Below, piece by piece: positions 8,513 through 17,700 of a stretch of DNA of 64,000 nucleotides. The stretch's first letter is position 1; each line of letters starts with the position of its first letter. The notes beneath the pieces were generated by a model that made no database searches, was not told where the DNA came from, and saw only the letters and a list, made by a program, of their open reading frames with translations. This stretch comes from Lysobacterales bacterium 15-68-25. Its GTDB lineage: Bacteria; Pseudomonadota; Gammaproteobacteria; Xanthomonadales; Rhodanobacteraceae. Both the position numbers and the translations under genes were made by a program. Where the stretch lies: positions 186,001 to 250,000 of the forward strand of contig NCKB01000006.1 of assembly GCA_002279065.1 (NCBI GenBank), read 5' to 3'.

Positions 8513-9577
8513 ATGTCCCGTATCACCGCGCTGGTGGTTGTCCTCGCCGCGCTGGCCTTCCCGGCCGTGGCCCAGCACAAGCATGTCGGCATGGATGGCA
8601 TGCCGGGCATGGACATGCCCGCGCCGGCCGCCAGCGCGCCCGCACCGGCGTCGTCCACGATCGGCGGCATGACGATGCCCGCCCGCGCCGCCAGCAGCGC
8701 GCCGGTGCCGATGTCGATACATGACGACGCACCGCCGGCCGCACATGCCATGCCCCATGACATGTCGCAGGGCGTGCGCCCGGGCACCATGACGGGGATG
8801 TCCGTCCACGGCGACGCTGCCCAGTCGTCCGCCCGCCCCATGGCCATGGGCCGCATGCAGGGCGGTCCGCCACCGGCCGATGCCCGCAGTCCGGACTACT
8901 CCGACGGCGTCGCCCCCAGCCACCTGCCGGGCATGGACATGGGCGAGGGCGCCCGCTTCGCGCTGCTGCAGTTCGACCAGCTCGAGGCGTTTGCCGGGCG
9001 CGACGAGCACGGCCAGCGCTGGGAGCTGCACGGCTGGTACGGCAACGATGACGACAAGCTACTGCTGCGCAGCGAGGGCGAAGGCATCCGCTCCCGCGTG
9101 TCGGAAGGCGACGTCGAGGCGCTGTGGAGCCATGCCGTCGCGGCCTACTGGGATACCACGCTTGGCGCGCGCCACGACCTGGGCGACGGTCCGCGGCGCG
9201 ACTGGCTTGCCATCGGCATGCAGGGCCTGGCGCCGTACTGGTTCGAGGTGGAGGCCACCGCCTACGTCGGTCCTTCCGGCCGCACCGCGGCACGACTGCG
9301 GGCGGACTACGAGGTGCTGTTCACCCAGCGGCTGATCCTGCAGCCGGAGCTGGAGGCCAACCTGTATGGCCGCGACGATCCGCGGCGCGGCATCGGTCGC
9401 GGCCTGTCCGACCTGCAGTTCGGGTTGCGCCTGCGCTACGAGATCCGGCGGGAGATCGCACCCTACGTCGGCGTGCAGTGGGTGCATCGGATGGGCCGCA
9501 CCGCGGATCGGGTGCGCGCCGACGGCGGGCCGGTGACCGACCGCCAGCTCGTCGCCGGCGTGCGCGTGTGGTTCTGA
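8513..9577 (+). CDS. copB: Copper resistance outer-membrane protein CopB
   Basis: 354 residues from ATG 8513: signal peptide MSRITALVVVLAALAFPAVAQ, then a Met/His/Ala-rich stretch (KHVGMDGMPGMDMPAP..., residues about 22-130). A C-terminal outer-membrane beta-barrel follows, with DQLEAFAGRDEHGQRWELHGWYGND and a final aromatic strand ending VAGVRVWF. An alternative GTG at 8488 overlaps the copA stop and has GAGG upstream, which would add 8 residues (VSSCRIPT); the sequence alone does not decide. CopB works with CopA in copper sequestration. Confidence 0.92.
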   Translation: MSRITALVVVLAALAFPAVAQHKHVGMDGMPGMDMPAPAASAPAPASSTIGGMTMPARAASSAPVPMSIHDDAPPAAHAMPHDMSQGVRPGTMTGMSVHGDAAQSSARPMAMGRMQGGPPPADARSPDYSDGVAPSHLPGMDMGEGARFALLQFDQLEAFAGRDEHGQRWELHGWYGNDDDKLLLRSEGEGIRSRVSEGDVEALWSHAVAAYWDTTLGARHDLGDGPRRDWLAIGMQGLAPYWFEVEATAYVGPSGRTAARLRADYEVLFTQRLILQPELEANLYGRDDPRRGIGRGLSDLQFGLRLRYEIRREIAPYVGVQWVHRMGRTADRVRADGGPVTDRQLVAGVRVWF

Positions 9578-9581
9578 TTCC

Positions 9582-10604
9582 TCAGTGTGCGTGCGAGAAC
9601 GCGCAGGGCGAGTTCCGGCGGCCGCCGCCGGGCTCGCCTTCGTCGGCGTGATCGGTCTGCAGCGTCGCGTGGTGGATCGCGAAGCGCTCGACCAGCATCG
9701 CCTGGACCTGGCGCCGGGTGGCGTGGCAGTCCAGCTCCCGCCGGACGAACAGATGCGCCGACAGGGCGGGCAGGCCGGAAGTCACCTCCCACACATGCAG
9801 GTCTTCCACCGCGGTCACGCCGTCGACCGCGCGCATCGCATCGCCGATCGCCGCCGGTTCCAGTCCGCGCGGCGCCGCTTCGAGGAACACGCGTCCGGAG
9901 TCGCGCACCAGCGCGTAGCCGGCCTTGAACATCAGTCCGGCCACGACCAGCGCGGCGATGGAATCGATCCGGTTCCAGCCGGTCCACCAGACCAGTGCGC
10001 CGGCCACGGCGGTCGCGATGAAGGCGTACAGGTCGGTGAGGATGTGCTGGAAGCTGCCTTCGACGTTGAGGCTTTGCCGGTTGGCCTTGCTCATCACCCA
10101 CACGGCGGCGAGGTTGACGAAAATGCCGGCGGTCGCGACCACGGTGACCAGCTCGCCGTCCACCCGCGGTGGCGTGACCAGCCGGATCACCGCCTCGACG
10201 ATGAACCACACCGAGAGCAGCAGCAGGCTCAGCCCGTTGACCTGGGCGCTGAGGATTTCCGCGCGCTTGAGACCGAAGGTGTAGCTGCCGGCGGCGGGGC
10301 GATCGGCCAGGTGCATGGCCCATAGCGCCAGTGCGATGGCGGCGGCATCGGTCAGCAGGTGGCCGGCATCGGAAAGCAGCGCGAGCGAGCCGGCGACGAG
10401 GCCGACCACGACTTCCACCATCGTGAAGCCCAGCAACAGCACCAGCGCGATGGCGAGGTAGCGGCGGTCGGCATCCTTGGCCAGCGCGTGGCTGTGTCCG
10501 TGGTCGTGGCCATGTGCGTGATCATGGCCATGCGCGTGGTCATGGTCATGGTGGTCGTGATCGCGATGGTCGTGATCGTGCGGAGCGTGCGGGGAATGGG
10601 CCAC
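9582..10604 (-). CDS. Cation diffusion facilitator (CzcD/DmeF-like) with His-rich N-terminus
   Basis: 340 residues. The first 42 residues are dominated by His-Asp and His-Gly repeats (for example HDHDHRDHDHHDHDHAHGH), a cytoplasmic metal-capture tail. Six membrane helices follow, with the CDF signature LLSDAGHLLTDAAAIALALWA; HxxxD residues here and later (ILTDLYAF) form the transport site. The cytoplasmic C-terminal domain (VEDLHVWEVTSGLPALSAHL) is typical of CDF dimers. It would export Zn2+, Co2+ or Ni2+ from the cytosol by proton exchange. It is convergent with copB (4-base gap), so it is not in the copper operon but belongs to the same metal-resistance block. Confidence 0.93.
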   Translation of the reverse strand: MAHSPHAPHDHDHRDHDHHDHDHAHGHDHAHGHDHGHSHALAKDADRRYLAIALVLLLGFTMVEVVVGLVAGSLALLSDAGHLLTDAAAIALALWAMHLADRPAAGSYTFGLKRAEILSAQVNGLSLLLLSVWFIVEAVIRLVTPPRVDGELVTVVATAGIFVNLAAVWVMSKANRQSLNVEGSFQHILTDLYAFIATAVAGALVWWTGWNRIDSIAALVVAGLMFKAGYALVRDSGRVFLEAAPRGLEPAAIGDAMRAVDGVTAVEDLHVWEVTSGLPALSAHLFVRRELDCHATRRQVQAMLVERFAIHHATLQTDHADEGEPGGGRRNSPCAFSHAH

Positions 10605-10695
10605 GGCGGATGGCGCTTGCTTGGACGAAGACGCGAAACGATACGATGTCGGTCCGCCGTTACGCCATCACACTCCACGCGCGAAGAGACCGACC

Positions 10696-11046
10696 ATGCC
10701 CTGGATCATCACCAAGTACCTGATCACCGCGGCCGTGGTGGTGATCGTTTCCGAAGCGGCCAAGCGCAGCGATCGCGCCGGTGCGCTGATCGCCTCGCTG
10801 CCGCTGGTCACGCTGCTGGCGCTGATCTGGCTGCACGTGGAGAGGCAGCCGGTGGAGAAGGTCGCCAATCACGCCTGGTACACGTTCTGGTACGTGGTGC
10901 CGACCCTGCCGATGTTCCTCGCCTTTCCGCGTCTGCTGTCGCGTTTCGGCTTCTGGCCCGCGCTGGGCATCAGCGCGGCGATCACCGTGGTGTGCTTCGT
11001 GCTGTTCGCCTGGGCGGTGAAGCCGTTCGGCATCCGCCTGCTGTGA
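10696..11046 (+). CDS. DUF3147-like small membrane protein
   Basis: 116 residues, nearly all hydrophobic, with about four membrane helices. A first helix (LITAAVVVIVSEAAKRS) is followed by ALIASLPLVTLLALIWLHVE, a loop with WYTFWYVVPTLPMFLAF, and a last helix ending AWAVKPFGIRLL. The pattern fits the DUF3147 family, whose function is unknown. It is transcribed divergently from the CDF gene (91 bases between their starts). A strong hairpin follows the stop. Confidence 0.7.
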   Translation: MPWIITKYLITAAVVVIVSEAAKRSDRAGALIASLPLVTLLALIWLHVERQPVEKVANHAWYTFWYVVPTLPMFLAFPRLLSRFGFWPALGISAAITVVCFVLFAWAVKPFGIRLL

Positions 11047-11048
11047 GG

Positions 11049-11076
11049 CGTATCCGGCGCCGGGGCGCCGGATACG
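11049..11076. terminator. Bidirectional hairpin between DUF3147 gene and pagL
   Basis: Inverted repeat with 11-base arms (CGTATCCGGCG / CGCCGGATACG) in the 40-base gap between two convergent genes. There is no T tract, but the position suits a shared terminator. Confidence 0.55.
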
Positions 11077-11086
11077 TGGGCCCGGC

Positions 11087-11635
11087 TCAGATGTCGAAGC
11101 CGAGGCCGACCACGGCCATCGTCTCGCCACGGTTCGGCTTGTGCGTGCTGCCATTGGAAATGTGGCGGACCCCGACGGTCACGTGGTCGAACTGCAGGCC
11201 CAGCGTGCTGACGAACTGGTAGTGCGTGGAGAGCGCCTGCGTGGTGTGGTTGGTGCCGGCGACCTGGAAGCTGAAGAACACCGGGTGGTACCAGGCGCTC
11301 TCGTCGGTGGTGCGCAGGCGCGCGCCGGCGGCGACGAGGGCGACGGACGGAGGCGTGCCGTAGCGCATGCCGCGGAACTGCGCCAGATCGCGACCGTCGA
11401 TCCAGCCGGCCGAGACATCCGGCGACCAGGTGAAGCGGGAGTTGCCGATGGCGTACGGGGCGAAGACGGCCTCGACGAAGCCGACATTGGCGCCGTGGGA
11501 GTCCATGTAGCTTCGGCCGGCCTGCAATTCCAGTCGGGTCGCGGCTTGCGACAGCACCGGAAGAGCCAGCAGGACAGCAGCGAGAGCCAGGCGGCGGAGG
11601 GGGGATGTAGCGCGCACGGTGGGGAGTCCTTGCAT
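11087..11635 (-). CDS. pagL: PagL-family lipid A 3-O-deacylase (acyloxyacyl hydrolase)
   Basis: 182 residues from ATG 11635 with a signal peptide (RRLALAAVLLALPVLSQA). The remainder alternates like a small outer-membrane beta-barrel. The PagL catalytic motif is visible near the C-terminus as HISNGS (His and Ser two residues apart), followed 11 residues later by the acidic partner in NRGETMAVVGLGF. PagL removes the 3-position acyl chain of lipid A and alters envelope and immune recognition. The frame is open further upstream to 11788, but that extension is Arg-rich and lacks export features. It appears to be a single-gene unit. Confidence 0.85.
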   Translation of the reverse strand: MQGLPTVRATSPLRRLALAAVLLALPVLSQAATRLELQAGRSYMDSHGANVGFVEAVFAPYAIGNSRFTWSPDVSAGWIDGRDLAQFRGMRYGTPPSVALVAAGARLRTTDESAWYHPVFFSFQVAGTNHTTQALSTHYQFVSTLGLQFDHVTVGVRHISNGSTHKPNRGETMAVVGLGFDI

Positions 11636-11749
11636 GTGTCGATGGATTGTTACTACACCGGCTAGTTTAATAAACATTTGTGCAGATGCAGTGAACTTTC
11701 TGCTCTTCGGATTCCGGACACAGCGTTCGCCGGCGGCCAACAAAAATGA

Positions 11750-11775
11750 AGCCCGGGCGATTGCTGGCCCGGGCT
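11750..11775 (-). terminator. Rho-independent terminator of the M16 operon
   Basis: On the minus strand AGCCCGGGC pairs with GCCCGGGCT across an 8-base loop and is followed by TCATTTTTG. It lies 25 bases after the stop of the downstream M16 gene. Confidence 0.8.
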
Positions 11776-11800
11776 CCGGTCGTGACACGCAACCGGGCGC

Positions 11801-13276
11801 TCAGCGCGAACCGTGTCCCTTAGCTTCAAGGTTCGCGCTGTCCAGATCGAGTCTCTTCTTGCTCATCTGCCCGCTGCGCGGGTAAGCCTTGCGCATGGCC
11901 CCGCCGAATACCGATGCGTCCCCGACCACCACGACATGGCGCCCCTTCGGCCCGAGGTGCGCCCGAGCGTAGGCCTCGATCTGCGCTGGCGTGACCGACT
12001 CCACGGCGTCCACGTACCGCCCGACCTCGGCCAGGTCGACCCCGTACACGGCCAGCTCGCCGACCCGCCGGGCCAGTCCGGCCGTGGTTTCCAGGCTGCG
12101 CCCGTAGGCACCGACCAGGGTGGCCTTGCGCGCAGCGAGCTCGGTGGCGGGCACCGCTGTCTTGCCGAGGCGGTCGAATTCGTCCTGCATCAGCTGCACG
12201 ACCTTCACCGCCGAGGGATTCTTGGTCTGCGCCGAGGCCAGCCACAGACCACCGTCGCGGCGTGGATCGAGGCTGCTGTTGGCGCCGTAGGACAGGCCGC
12301 GCTTGATGCGGATCTCCTCGTTGAGGCGCGCCGAGTAGGAGCCACCCAGTACCGCGTTGGCGACCGTACCGACGTAGAACTGTCCGTCGCTGCGGCGCGG
12401 TGCGGCATGCGCCGTCACGACGCCGGCCTGGCCGCCACCCGGCTGGTCGATCACCAGCACCGCCGGCAGCGAGGAGTGGCCGCTGGCCGCCGGCACCGGC
12501 GGTACCGCCGCGGCGGGCCTCGCCCAGTCGCCAAAACGGCGCTGCGCCAGCGCCAAGGCCTGCTCCGGGGTGATGTCACCGGTCAGCACCAGGATCGCGT
12601 TGTCCGGCCGGTACAGGACGTCATGCAGCCGTTGGACGTCGGCACGGGCAATGCGCTGGAGGGAGGCGGGCGTGCCGATGCGTGGATGGCCGTAGGCGCC
12701 GTCGCCGAACACCGCACGGGTGGACGCCAGCGAAGCCAGCGCGGTCGGCCGGCTGAGCATCAACTGCAGCTCGTCCTCGGCCTGCTTCCGGGCCCGCGCC
12801 AACTCGTCCTGTGCGAATGTCGGCCGGCGCACCACGTCGGCCAGCAGGGCCAGCGCGTCGTCGAGCTTGGGCGTGGTGACGGTGATGCCGACGCTGCTCT
12901 CGTCCCAGCCCGCACTGGCATCGAGCGAGCCACCCAGTGCCTCGGCGCTCGCGGCGATCTGCGGTGCGGTCAGGCCGGCGGCACCTTTGGTCAGCAGGTT
13001 GGCGGTGAGGCTGGCCAGTCCGGCCAGACCGGGCGGATCCATCTCGCCGCCGCGGCGGATCAGCAGGCGGGCGGTGACCAGCGGCAGGTCGGCGCGGCGC
13101 ACGCTGATCACCTCCAGTCCGTTGGCCAGGGTCTGGCGGATCGGCGTGGGGATGTGCAGCGCCGGTGCCGGGCCGGGCGGTGGCGGCGTGGTGGGAAAGT
13201 CGGCGGCGGCAGCGCCGCCGGCGAAGACGGTGCCGACCAGCGCGGCGAGGGCGAGGCGGTGGATGGCTCGGCTCAT
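11801..13276 (-). CDS. M16-family peptidase homologue, inactive-type subunit
   Basis: 491 residues with an N-terminal signal (LALAALVGTVFAGGAAA). It has the M16 two-lobe fold: ANGLEVISVRRADLPLVTARLLIRRGGEMDPPGLAGLASLTANLLTKG, then a second half with LVLTGDITPEQALALAQRRFGDW. At the place where active M16 enzymes carry the zinc motif HxxEH, this protein reads LASLTANLL, so it cannot bind zinc there. It overlaps the preceding M16 gene by 4 bases (ATGA) and would form the substrate-binding partner of a heterodimeric periplasmic protease, as in other HxxEH/non-HxxEH pairs. The substrate is unknown. Confidence 0.9.
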   Translation of the reverse strand: MSRAIHRLALAALVGTVFAGGAAAADFPTTPPPPGPAPALHIPTPIRQTLANGLEVISVRRADLPLVTARLLIRRGGEMDPPGLAGLASLTANLLTKGAAGLTAPQIAASAEALGGSLDASAGWDESSVGITVTTPKLDDALALLADVVRRPTFAQDELARARKQAEDELQLMLSRPTALASLASTRAVFGDGAYGHPRIGTPASLQRIARADVQRLHDVLYRPDNAILVLTGDITPEQALALAQRRFGDWARPAAAVPPVPAASGHSSLPAVLVIDQPGGGQAGVVTAHAAPRRSDGQFYVGTVANAVLGGSYSARLNEEIRIKRGLSYGANSSLDPRRDGGLWLASAQTKNPSAVKVVQLMQDEFDRLGKTAVPATELAARKATLVGAYGRSLETTAGLARRVGELAVYGVDLAEVGRYVDAVESVTPAQIEAYARAHLGPKGRHVVVVGDASVFGGAMRKAYPRSGQMSKKRLDLDSANLEAKGHGSR

Positions 13277-14661
13277 TTCGTCGCTCCCTGGCGGGTGGCC
13301 GATGCAGCCTTCGGCTGCGGCAGGTAGTCGATGGTCACGCTGTGCGCGCCGGCCACGTACTGGCGCAGCACCCGCTGCACGTCGTCGGCGGTCACCTTCT
13401 GAAGCGTGGCCAGGTCGGTGTTGACCCGCGCCGGGTCACCCTCGGTCAGCGCCGCCTGGCCCAGTGCGAAGGCGAGACCCATCGGCGTCTGCCGCTGCTC
13501 CAGCGCCTCGGTAAGCAGCTGCGTCTTCACCTTGGCCAGCTCGGCGGGCGGAATCGGTTGCCCGGCGAGCCGGGCGATTTCTCCGCGCAGCACCTTCTCC
13601 GCCTCGGCCGGCTGGTGGCCGCTGGCGAGGATGGCGTAGACGGTGAACAGGCCGGGACCCACCCGCGAATCGGCGTCCGCACCCACCTGCTGGGCGATCT
13701 GCGTGCGGTAGACCAGTGCCTGGTAGAGCCGCGAGGAATCGCCCTGCGACAGCAGCGCCGCGGCGACCTGCAGCGGGATGGTGTCGGCCGAAGGCGCGGG
13801 CGGGATCAGCCAGGTCATCGCGATCGCCGGCAGCGGCGCGGTGGGGCTGGTTTCGGTGTACCGCTTGTCAGCGGTGCGCGCCGGCTCCTGCGCGGTGACC
13901 TGCGGTACCGGCGAGGCGGGCTTCGGGATCCAGCCGAAGTACTCGTCGACCCAGGCATCGAGCTGCTTCGGGTCGAAGTCGCCGGCGACGATCAGCGTCG
14001 CGTTGTCCGGCCGGTAGAAGGTCTTGTGGAAGGCGATCACGTCGGCCAGCGAGGCCGCTTCCAGATCCTCGATGCTGCCGATGGTCGGCCGCTGGTACGG
14101 ATGCACCGCATACGAGTGCGGATCGATCGCGTTGAACAACTTGCCGTAGGGATTGGCGAGCACGCTCTGGCGGTATTCCTCCTCCACCACGGCGCGCTCG
14201 GAGATGAAGTTCTTCTCGTCCACGTTGAGGTTGGACAGCCGCTCGGCCTCTGCCCACAGCAGCGTGCGCAGGTAGTTCGCCGGGATCACCTCGTAGTAGT
14301 TGGTGATGTCGTCCCCGGTAGAGGCGTTGTTGGCGCCGCCGACGTCCTCGGTGAGCCGGTCCATCTGCTCGGCGTGCATGTGCGCCGTGCTCTTGAACAT
14401 CAGGTGCTCGAACAGGTGGGCGAAGCCGGACCGGCCGGCCGGGTCGTCCTTCGAGCCGACGTGGTACCAGACCTGTACGGTGACGGTCGGGCTGGCGTGG
14501 TCCTCCACGCTGATCACCTGCAGCCCGTTGGCCAGGGTGCGCTCGTGATAGGCGATGGACGGTACCGCGAGTTCGGCGGCCCGCACCGGCACCACCACCG
14601 CTCCGGCAGCCAACAACAACAACGGGACGAGCCGGATGCCGGCCCCCAGTCGACGACGCAT
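13273..14661 (-). CDS. M16-family zinc metallopeptidase, active subunit
   Basis: 462 residues from ATG 14661, which has GGAAGGGAG upstream and is followed by a signal peptide (RLVPLLLLAAGAVVVPVRA). The inverted zinc motif HLFEH occurs at residues 82-86 (FAHLFEHLMFKST), with the distal acidic ligand in ERAVVEEEYRQ. The second half contains the LIVAGDFDPKQL and R/Y-type substrate region (SRLYQALVYRT). It is a periplasmic pitrilysin-like protease encoded just before its inactive partner with ATGA overlap, so the pair is translationally coupled. An in-frame start at 14745 exists but lacks export features. Confidence 0.93.
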   Translation of the reverse strand: MRRRLGAGIRLVPLLLLAAGAVVVPVRAAELAVPSIAYHERTLANGLQVISVEDHASPTVTVQVWYHVGSKDDPAGRSGFAHLFEHLMFKSTAHMHAEQMDRLTEDVGGANNASTGDDITNYYEVIPANYLRTLLWAEAERLSNLNVDEKNFISERAVVEEEYRQSVLANPYGKLFNAIDPHSYAVHPYQRPTIGSIEDLEAASLADVIAFHKTFYRPDNATLIVAGDFDPKQLDAWVDEYFGWIPKPASPVPQVTAQEPARTADKRYTETSPTAPLPAIAMTWLIPPAPSADTIPLQVAAALLSQGDSSRLYQALVYRTQIAQQVGADADSRVGPGLFTVYAILASGHQPAEAEKVLRGEIARLAGQPIPPAELAKVKTQLLTEALEQRQTPMGLAFALGQAALTEGDPARVNTDLATLQKVTADDVQRVLRQYVAGAHSVTIDYLPQPKAASATRQGATK

Positions 14662-14760
14662 GGACGGATCTCCCTTCCTGGACAGTCCGTTCACCATAGC
14701 AAGCAGCGGGTGCGCCGGTGGCGTGACTTTCGGGCCACTCGCCACCGGGCACCTGCGGGT

Positions 14761-17700
14761 TCAGGGGCTGGGCTTGGGCAGCCCCGGTCGCTGGAACCGG
14801 CCCAGCCAGCGTCCCAGCCGGCCCTGTGGCGGTTCGCCGAAGTAGGCCTTGGTGCGGGCACCGAAGGTCGCCCAGACGAAGGCCGCGAGCAGCCCCAGCA
14901 GCAGTACGAGGAGGACCGGATTGCCGCCCGGTTTGCCCGGGGCCGCGGTAATCAGTGCGACCAGCTGACCCAGTGCCGGCAGACCGAGCAGCACCGCGTA
15001 AACACCGAACAGGACGAAGCGGGCGCGCCGCTTGTGCTTGAGTACGCGGATGCCGAACGTGAGCAGCACGGCGCCGAGCACCATCAGCGCAACCGCCACC
15101 ACCGGTCCCTTGCCGGCCATCTTCTCGGCCAGTTTCGGGATCAGCAGCACCAGTACGCCACCGACCACCTGCAGCGATCCCAGCACGATGCTGCCGATCG
15201 CCCACCACCTGAGCCGGTTCGGCATCAGGCCCTGTGCATGGCGGGCCAGCCGGTCGTGGTCGAACAGGTAGATCGCCGGGGTGCTGAGCAGGGTCAGCAA
15301 CTGCGACACCAGCAGGCCGCCGACGATGGCGATGCCCAGCGGCTGGCGCATCTCCGAGCCGATGCCGAAGCCGATCGCCAGTGGCAGCGCCGCACCCAGT
15401 GCGACCAGGGTGGTCATGGTGATCGGGCGGAAGCGCACCAGCGCGGCCTCACGGATCGCCTCCGGCGGGCTGAGCCCGTGCTCGCGCTCCCCGACCAGGG
15501 CGAAGTCCACCATCAGGATCGCGTTCTTCTTCACGATGCCGATCAGCATCAGGATCGCGATGATCGCCATCAGCGAGAGCTGGGTCTGCGTCACCAGCAT
15601 CGCCAGGAAGGCACCCATGCCGGCGGCGGGCAGCGTCGACAGGATGGTCAGCGGGTGTCCGAGGCTCTCGTAGAGGATGCCCAGCACGATGTACATCGCC
15701 ACGATCGAGGCGAGCAGCAGGATCATGCCGTTGTTCTGCGCCTGCTGCAGGCGCTGGTTGTTGCCGGTGAACTCGACCCGGATGCCATCGGGCAGGTGCG
15801 CGGCGAACGCCGCCTGGTTGACCAGCGCGATGCCGCGGTCCTGGGTCACGCCCTTGGCCAGGTTGTAGCTGATCGTCGCCGCCTGCAGCTGGTTGTGGTG
15901 GCGGATGCGCATCGGGCTGACCGTGGGCTGGATCGTCGCAAGCGCCGACAGCGGAATCATCTGGCCCAGCGTGCTGCGCACGTGGATGTTCAGCAGTGCC
16001 TGCGGGCTGAGGTCCTCGGCCGAGTCCGAGGTGAGGATCACCCGGTACTGGTTGATGTCCGAGTAGATCACCGACACCTGGTTCTGGCCGAACGCGTTGT
16101 ACAGCGCCGAGTCGATGGTGCCCACGCCCACATGCAGGCGACCTGCTGCTTCGCGGTCGATCTTGATCAGCTGCTGCTTGCCGGTCTGGTCGAACTCGCT
16201 GCTGACGTCCTGGAAGTCCTTCACCGTGCGCATGTAGCGGACCATCTTCAGCGCCCACGGCTGCAGGTCGGCGCCGCTGTCGCTGATCAGCTGGAACTCG
16301 TACTGGCCGCCGTTGCCGCCGCTGCCACCGCCGCCGAGGAACTGTGCGGCGCTGAGCGACACCTGCACGTTGGGCAGCGCGTTGTACTGCTTGGAGAGGC
16401 GCTCGATCACCGTCTTGATGCCTTCCTTGCGCATCCCCGGGCCATCACCGAGCGGCTTGAGGTCGACGAACATCTGCGCCGAATTGCCCACCGCGCCGCC
16501 GAAGCCGTTGCCGCCGAGCATGGTGAGCTGGTCCAGCACCGCCGGATCCTTGCGCATGATCTCGCTGACCTCGCGCGCGCGCTGGGTCAGCAGCGCCGGC
16601 GAGATATTGGTGTCGGCGCTGATGAACACCTGCAGCTGGCCGGTGTCCTCGTCCGGCATGAAGGTGCCGCCGGCGGTCTTCACCACCGCGAAGCCGAGCG
16701 CGAAGGTGAGGAAGATCAGCAGCAGCGGCTGCCAGCGCATCAGGTGGCGGTGATGCATGGCCCAGTCCAGTGCGCGCTCGTACACGCGCAGCAGGGCACG
16801 GTCGAAGCGGGCGACGGCCTGTTCGAGCCGACCAGGCGAGCGTTCGTGCTCGTTCTCGTGCTTGAGCAGGCGGCCGCACAGCGCCGGCGTCAGGGTGAGC
16901 GAGACCACCGCCGAGATCACCACCGCCGCGGTCAGCGTCACCGAGAACTCACGCAGCAGCACCACCAGCATGTTGTTGCCGAACAGCAGCGGTGCGAACA
17001 CCGCTACCAGGGACAGGGTGATCGAGATGACAGTGAAGCCGATCTCGCGCACACCCTTGAGCGACGCCTCCAGCGGTGCGTCGCCCTTTTCCATGTGGCG
17101 CACGATGTTCTCGATCACCACGATCGCGTCGTCGACCACGAAGCCGATGCACAGCACCAGTGCGACCAGCGACAGCGTATTGAGCGTGTAATCCAGTGCC
17201 CACATCGCGACGAAGGCACCGGCCAGCGACAGCGGCACGCTGAGCATGGCGATGAGGGTCGGACGCAACCGGCGCAGGAACACCAGCATCACCAGCGCCA
17301 CCATCGCGATGGAGATCAGCAGTGCGGTCTCCACCTCGTGCAGCGCCGACTTGGTGGTCTGGGTCAGGTCGAACACCGGTGTCACGGTGATGTTCGCCGG
17401 CAGCGAGGCCTCCAGCTGCGGCAGCTTGGCGCGGATCGCCTCCACCGTCGCGACGGCGTTGGCTTCGGGTCGCTTGGTGATCTGCAGGCCGACCGTGTCC
17501 CGACCGTTGAACCACGCGCCCTGGTACTTGTCCTGCTGGCCGCCGTAGACCTTGGCGACGTCGGACAGCCGCACCGCCGTGCCGTTCTTGCTGGCAACCA
17601 GCAGGCGGGCGAACTCCTCCGGCTCGTGCAGGGCGTCGTTGGCGAGCACCGTCATCTGGGTTACGCCGTTGCTCAGCGTGCCTTGCGGCGACGTCACGTT

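Noticed and set aside
10490-10604. Tandem CATGG/CGTGGTCATG repeats
   Set aside because: They encode the His-Asp/His-Gly-rich N-terminus of the CDF transporter; not an independent DNA repeat.
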